From: JBAZGG01 sp041653015
GTDB taxonomy: Bacteria > Bacillota_I > Bacilli_A > RFN20 > CAG-826
Length of the DNA: 13,773 nt
Direction of reading: 5' to 3'
Assembly (NCBI GenBank): GCA_041653015.1
Contig: JBAZGG010000018.1
Location: forward strand, 1-13,773
A program made the position numbers and the translations under genes. The notes below the pieces were generated by a model. The model was not told the DNA's origin. It saw only the letters and a list, made by a program, of their open reading frames with translations, and searched no databases. This document shows positions 13,537 to 13,773 of this stretch, piece by piece. Position 1 is the stretch's first letter. Every line of letters begins with the position of its first letter.

Positions 13537-13773
13537 CTATGCGTTTTTAATTTTGTTGAGAACCGCTTCTAACTTATGCATATTCTTTTCTAATTTATCA
13601 TTCTCAGCATCCACTAAATCTTTTGGTGCGCGAGCAATAAATGAAGTATTCCCCAACATTTTTTTGCTACGAATTATCTCTCGCTCCAAATATTCTTTCT
13701 CTTTACTTAAAGAATCGAGCAATGCCTTCTTATCGATCTGGCGAGCGACGATCATCTCGGCTTTATGATAGAC
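13537..13773 (-). CDS. valS: Valyl-tRNA synthetase, C-terminal 78 residues (gene begins beyond the right edge)
   Basis: The frame is open to the window edge and begins VYHKAEMIVARQID. It is the C-terminal two-helix coiled-coil arm of ValRS that contacts the tRNA elbow: a Lys/Glu-rich helix (KEKEYLEREIIRSKKML), the conserved turn GNTSFIARAPKDLVDAE, and the returning helix NDKLEKNMHKLEAVL. The turn closely follows the family pattern (N..F..KAP..V...E). The catalytic and anticodon-binding parts lie outside the window. The terminator hairpin begins 25 bases after the TAG stop. Confidence 0.88.
   Translation of the reverse strand, partial: VYHKAEMIVARQIDKKALLDSLSKEKEYLEREIIRSKKMLGNTSFIARAPKDLVDAENDKLEKNMHKLEAVLNKIKNA

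Overview
All recognisable genes in this 13.8 kb window lie on the minus strand, so transcription runs from high to low coordinates. The content points to a low-to-moderate GC member of Bacillota, probably a non-sporulating, host-associated Bacilli/Mollicutes-like lineage such as the uncultured RF39 type; the exact taxon is inference. Reasons: ribosomal protein L27 carries the Firmicutes-type N-terminal extension next to its protease Prp; SecD and SecF are fused; and the order valS, radC, rplU, prp, rpmA, obg, nadE, ruvA, ruvB, secDF, recJ is the skeleton of the Bacillus subtilis valS-to-recJ region, with the sporulation, mreBCD, queA-tgt and yajC genes missing. UGG codes Trp and no gene reads through UGA, so the genetic code looks standard.

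Layout in transcription order. (1) 13773-12165: the 3' end of valS, a short hydrophobic peptide gene with a bacteriocin-like leader, radC, and a four-helix membrane protein of unknown role. The peptide's ribosome binding site forms one arm of the valS terminator hairpin, and its stop codon touches the TTG start of radC. (2) 12147-11064: a strong promoter, a structured L21-type leader, rplU-prp-rpmA and an intrinsic terminator. (3) 11050-8040: a polyisoprenyl-phosphate glycosyltransferase, the ribosome-assembly GTPase Obg and NAD synthetase, closely packed. (4) 8023-5399: two lipoproteins of unknown function, each with its own promoter and separated by a terminator; both carry copies of what looks like the same module of about 100 residues. 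(5) 5298-3632: an unlisted 32-residue membrane peptide gene, ruvA and ruvB, tightly coupled. (6) 3545-1: a well-defined promoter, a divergent SecDF, a terminator, and the 5' part of recJ running off the window.

Most of the window is housekeeping: translation, ribosome assembly, recombination, protein export and NAD synthesis. The points that merit a second look are the radC-coupled peptide with its terminator/Shine-Dalgarno hairpin, the apparent loss from SecDF of both proton-relay aspartates, the duplicated lipoprotein module, and the tiny membrane protein ahead of ruvA. I see no tRNA, rRNA, CRISPR array, transposon or phage gene. No gene-free stretch exceeds 300 bases.
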